This document shows, piece after piece, positions 61,188 through 64,000 of a stretch of 64,000 nt of DNA (positions within the stretch are counted from its first letter, which is position 1; each line of letters begins with the position of its first letter). The position numbers and the translations under genes were made by a program. Under the pieces are notes generated by a model. It was given only the letters and a program-made list of their open reading frames with translations. It was not told the origin of the DNA and did not search any database. This DNA comes from CADEDV01 sp048498035 (GTDB lineage Bacteria > Bacteroidota > Bacteroidia > Chitinophagales > Chitinophagaceae), in assembly GCA_048498035.1 (NCBI GenBank), contig JBEHYT010000007.1, positions 1-64,000 of the forward strand, given 5' to 3'.

Positions 61188-62480
61188 ATGAAACTGAATG
61201 TCCGTTTACAGTTATCAACAATGATGTTCCTGAATTTTTTTATCTGGGGCATCTGGTTTGTGACCATGGGAAATTACCTGCCAAATGGTATACTGCATGC
61301 TTCCGGTGAACAAAACGCCCTGGCGTATGGTACGCAATCTATCGGCGCTTTTATTGCGCCCTTTATTGTGGGAATGATTGCCGATCGCTTTTTTTCTGCA
61401 CAGAAGATCCTGGGCTTTTTACATTTGGCCGGCGCGGCCCTGATGTATGGGTTGTACATGCAAACCGACTTCAACAGCTTTTACCTGTTGCTGTTTATTT
61501 ACATGATCCTGTATATGCCAACGCTGGCGTTGGTAAACGCCATTGCGTTGAAGCAGATCAATAATCCCGAAAAGGAATTTTCGCTGATCAGGATTTGGGG
61601 TACGATTGGATGGATTGTAGCCGGGTTGCTGATCACCGCACTTGCCTGGGAACCACCTGTCAATCTGGTAGAGGCCGCATCTCGTGCAGATGCAACGGTG
61701 CAGGATAAAGCTGCACTTACTACTGCGGCAAGCCTGTTGCGCTACACCTTCCTGGCAGCAGCCGTTGCAAGTGCCATATTGGGCCTTTTTAGTTTTACAC
61801 TGCCGCAAACGCCGCCGCCGCGGGCGGGTCAGCGGGTAACCATCAGCGACGTATTGGGACTGGATGCACTGAAATTATTATTGAAAAAAAATTATCTCAT
61901 TTTCTTTATCGCATCAATGCTGATCTGCATACCGCTGGCATTTTATTACCAGAATGCGAATACATTCCTTTCCGAAGCCGGAATGCCCGGTGCCACTGGT
62001 AAAATGGCAATGGGTCAGGCGTCTGAAGCAATTTTTCTATTCCTGATGCCCGCCTTTTTTGCGCGCTTTAATGTAAAAAAGATGCTGCTGTTTGGAATGA
62101 TCGCCTGGGCGCTTCGCTACCTGCTGTTTGGATTTGGTGATAGCGGTGCGGGCATGTGGATGCTGTATGGCGGGATTATTTTACATGGAATCTGCTACGA
62201 CTTTTTCTTTGTAACCGGCCAGATATATACCGACAAGGTGGCGGGACCAACAATCCGTTCCTCCGCGCAGGGGATGATTACGCTGGCTACCTATGGAATT
62301 GGTATGTTTTTCGGCTTTTTGCTGGCCGGAAAAATTACTGATCATTATGCCACCGGGGAGCATAGCCACAATTGGCAAATGATCTGGATGGTGCCCGCTA
62401 TCATTGCTGCGGCGATTGCTGTGGTATTCCTCTTTTTATTCACCGATAAGAGCAGCGCTCAAAAAACACAACCGGCATGA
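61188..62480 (+). CDS. MFS transporter, nucleoside permease (NupG-like) family
   Basis: A 430-residue membrane protein with 12 hydrophobic segments. The start (RLQLSTMMFLNFFIWGIWFVTMGNYL) and GAFIAPFIVGMIADRFFSAQKIL near residue 51 are typical of the nucleoside:H+ symporter family (NupG/XapB-like). In Bacteroidota relatives often sit in sugar-catabolic loci. Here it is divergent from the oxidoreductase operon and overlaps a sugar isomerase gene by 4 bases (ATGA). The likely cargo is the sugar handled by this locus; nucleosides cannot be excluded. Confidence 0.85.
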   Translation: MKLNVRLQLSTMMFLNFFIWGIWFVTMGNYLPNGILHASGEQNALAYGTQSIGAFIAPFIVGMIADRFFSAQKILGFLHLAGAALMYGLYMQTDFNSFYLLLFIYMILYMPTLALVNAIALKQINNPEKEFSLIRIWGTIGWIVAGLLITALAWEPPVNLVEAASRADATVQDKAALTTAASLLRYTFLAAAVASAILGLFSFTLPQTPPPRAGQRVTISDVLGLDALKLLLKKNYLIFFIASMLICIPLAFYYQNANTFLSEAGMPGATGKMAMGQASEAIFLFLMPAFFARFNVKKMLLFGMIAWALRYLLFGFGDSGAGMWMLYGGIILHGICYDFFFVTGQIYTDKVAGPTIRSSAQGMITLATYGIGMFFGFLLAGKITDHYATGEHSHNWQMIWMVPAIIAAAIAVVFLFLFTDKSSAQKTQPA

Positions 62481-63349
62481 ATCAATCCCGAAGAAAAGCA
62501 ATAAGAAATATTTCGATGTTAACTGCGCTTGCCATGGCAGGTCCATCCCCGCTGGAATTACTCGCGGGTGAACCAAAAACAAACAGTCACCTCAGCAAAT
62601 TTGGCATCCAGCTATATTCTGTCAGGGATGTGCTGCCCCGGAACCCGAAAGGCGTGATTAAGGAGTTGGCACGGATGGGTTACAGACAAATTGAAAGTTA
62701 TGAGGCCGGCCAGGGCATCTTTTGGGGCATGAAACCCGATGAATTTGCTGCGCTGATGAAGGAGTGTAACCTGGAAGCATTATCCAGCCACTGTGACACC
62801 GGTAAAGACTTTGAGCGTAAGGCAGCCGAGGCGGCCAGTGTTGGCATGAAATATTTGATTTGTCCCTGGAAGGGCCCGCAGAAGGATTTGGACTCATTTA
62901 AGCGCTTTGCGGATGAGTTTAACCGTTGCGGTGAAATTTGTAAAAAGAACGGGATTCGTTTTGCTTATCATAATCATGCGTATTCTTTCAAACCTGTGGA
63001 AGGAAGCCTGCCACAGGATGTGATGATGCAGGGAACGGATGCATCGCTCGTGGATTTTGAGATGGATATTTACTGGGTAGTAACTGCCGGGCAGGATCCG
63101 CAGGCGTGGTTAAAGAAATACCCGGGCAGGTTCCGGCTTTGTCATGTAAAAGACAGGGCTAAAAATGCTACAACCGACGAAGCATTCTGTAACCTGGGAG
63201 ATGGTACAATACCGTTTCCTGAAATTTTACGCACAGCAAAAAAGCAGGGTATGCAGCATTATATTGTAGAGCAGGAAGGCTATCCGCACACTACTTCCAT
63301 GGATGCAGCCGATGCAAACGTGCGCTATATGCAGCAATTAAACTTCTGA
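62477..63349 (+). CDS. Exported sugar phosphate isomerase/epimerase
   Basis: A 290-residue TIM-barrel protein related to the one at 58801 but with an N-terminal Tat-like signal (RRKAIRNISMLTALAMAG). Barrel motifs include FGIQLYSVRDVLP, RFAYHNHAYSF, EMDIYWVVTAGQDP and RLCHVKDRAKNATTDE, with metal ligands at the strand ends. It starts inside the transporter stop (ATGA). It probably acts in the periplasm on the same sugar substrate. It overlaps the convergent cutC gene by 12 bases. Confidence 0.85.
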   Translation: MNQSRRKAIRNISMLTALAMAGPSPLELLAGEPKTNSHLSKFGIQLYSVRDVLPRNPKGVIKELARMGYRQIESYEAGQGIFWGMKPDEFAALMKECNLEALSSHCDTGKDFERKAAEAASVGMKYLICPWKGPQKDLDSFKRFADEFNRCGEICKKNGIRFAYHNHAYSFKPVEGSLPQDVMMQGTDASLVDFEMDIYWVVTAGQDPQAWLKKYPGRFRLCHVKDRAKNATTDEAFCNLGDGTIPFPEILRTAKKQGMQHYIVEQEGYPHTTSMDAADANVRYMQQLNF

Positions 63350-64000
63350 AAAATCAATACCGTTAAGGGCGGCCCGCAGCGCCCGAACTTCCCCGGGGTC
63401 GATTGAGTTGTTGGTATAGCTTTCGGCAGAGCCAGAAAAATTGGGGTGGATGAATTGCATAGCGCCCTGTTTTTTCCCGCGAAGCGAGGAATGAAATTCG
63501 ATGCAGCCTGTTTGCCGCGCAACATTGGCAATATTTTCTTTGCGTATACCGCTGCCGGGCATAATAGTGATCCGGTGATCTGCTTCCTCACGCAGTGAGC
63601 GGATCAGTTCCAACCCATCCGGCGCCGCAGGATGCTGTCCTGATGTAAGTATACGTTCGCAGCCCAGTTCAATCAATTGGGTGAGGGCAAGATGGGGATC
63701 GACGCAACGATCAAAGGCGCGGTGAAATGTAACGCCCAACGGGTAAGCCAGTTCCACCAGCCTGGCGGTGCGGTCGGTATCAATGGAGCCATCAGCCCGA
63801 AGCAAACCAATTACAATGCCGTCGCAGCCGGTTTGCTTACAAAGTTTTACTTCGTGCATCATTACCTCAAATTCTTCTGCTGAATATAAAAAATCGCCAC
63901 CACGCGGGCGGATGATTGGATATAGCAGTACGTCGAAGTGTTTACGGCATTCCAGTATGGTGCCGTAGGAAGCTGTAGTGCCGCCTTCGGCGAGGTTGGC
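63338..64000 (-). CDS. cutC: Copper homeostasis protein CutC (5' end outside window)
   Basis: The frame runs past the window edge on the minus strand; 220 residues are visible. The visible N-terminal part reads ANLAEGGTTASYGTI followed by IIRPRGGDFLYS, then GVTFHRAFD and ITIMPGSGIRKENI, the classic CutC TIM barrel. Full length is expected near 245-250 residues, so about 10-25 residues are missing. The name reflects an old link to copper handling; the true function of the family is debated. Confidence 0.9.
   Translation of the reverse strand, partial: ANLAEGGTTASYGTILECRKHFDVLLYPIIRPRGGDFLYSAEEFEVMMHEVKLCKQTGCDGIVIGLLRADGSIDTDRTARLVELAYPLGVTFHRAFDRCVDPHLALTQLIELGCERILTSGQHPAAPDGLELIRSLREEADHRITIMPGSGIRKENIANVARQTGCIEFHSSLRGKKQGAMQFIHPNFSGSAESYTNNSIDPGEVRALRAALNGIDFSEV

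Overview
The window is chromosomal DNA of a Bacteroidota bacterium, most likely a Chitinophagaceae-type soil or freshwater member (this rank is inferred from gene style, not from a marker alignment). The evidence is a type IX secretion (T9SS) C-terminal sorting domain on the first protein, repeated TAnnTTTG promoter -7 boxes, MqnE of the futalosine menaquinone route, type B ribosomal protein L31, a carboxypeptidase-regulatory/beta-barrel outer-membrane protein, and many secreted proteins of unknown function. About 55 protein genes are supported. I found no rRNA, tRNA, CRISPR array, intact transposase or prophage.

Layout. 1-9.1 kb (+): end of a T9SS cargo protein, mqnE, two membrane proteins, a DPP-IV-type S9 peptidase, accD, smpB and a secreted unknown. 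9.1-15.5 kb (-): an overlapping five-gene operon in which topoisomerase IV parE and parC enclose a TylF-type methyltransferase, a DUF1835 protein and a DUF4260 membrane protein. 15.5-16.8 kb: a gene-free repeat region. 16.8-19.9 kb (+): a PafA-type phosphatase, a CotH-like secreted protein and an acyl-CoA-binding protein. 19.9-24.3 kb: a surface-glycan group (GT4 glycosyltransferase, flippase, FkbM methyltransferase) and an inward-rectifier K+ channel. 24.3-32.8 kb (-): a small membrane protein, tpiA, a GlmU-family protein, rpmE type B, yajQ, a possible 72-residue orphan, a beta-barrel receptor-like protein and a LytS/LytT pair. 33-35.6 kb (+): threonine aldolase and pgi. 35.7-41 kb: an Ig-repeat lipoprotein, a rhodanese-thioredoxin fusion, a metallophosphoesterase, a BNR/Ycf48-like protein, a peroxiredoxin-like protein and a DUF486 protein. 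41-47.5 kb: smc, a YihY protein and two universal stress proteins. 47.5-48.3 kb: a second repeat region. 48.3-57.6 kb: arginase, a DUF1684 protein, two ferritin-like proteins, an S9A prolyl oligopeptidase, pfkA and pyk. 57.6-64 kb: a divergent sugar-catabolism locus (DUF1080 hydrolase, cytochrome c, sugar isomerase, Gfo/Idh/MocA oxidoreductase; then an MFS transporter and a second sugar isomerase), ending in a cutC gene cut by the window edge.

Central metabolism is well represented (tpiA, pgi, pfkA, pyk, accD), so this is core genome. The most interesting points are: the topoisomerase IV operon with three embedded unrelated genes; two copies, in opposite orientation 32 kb apart, of a diverged repeat with inward-facing inverted ends; a possible orphan transcription unit between two terminators at 27.7-28.2 kb; a small membrane-protein gene whose coding frame seems to start at CTG across the tpiA stop; and a locus that looks like an oxidative (3-keto-glycoside) sugar pathway coupled to a cytochrome c. 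I saw no clear new defence or mobile system.
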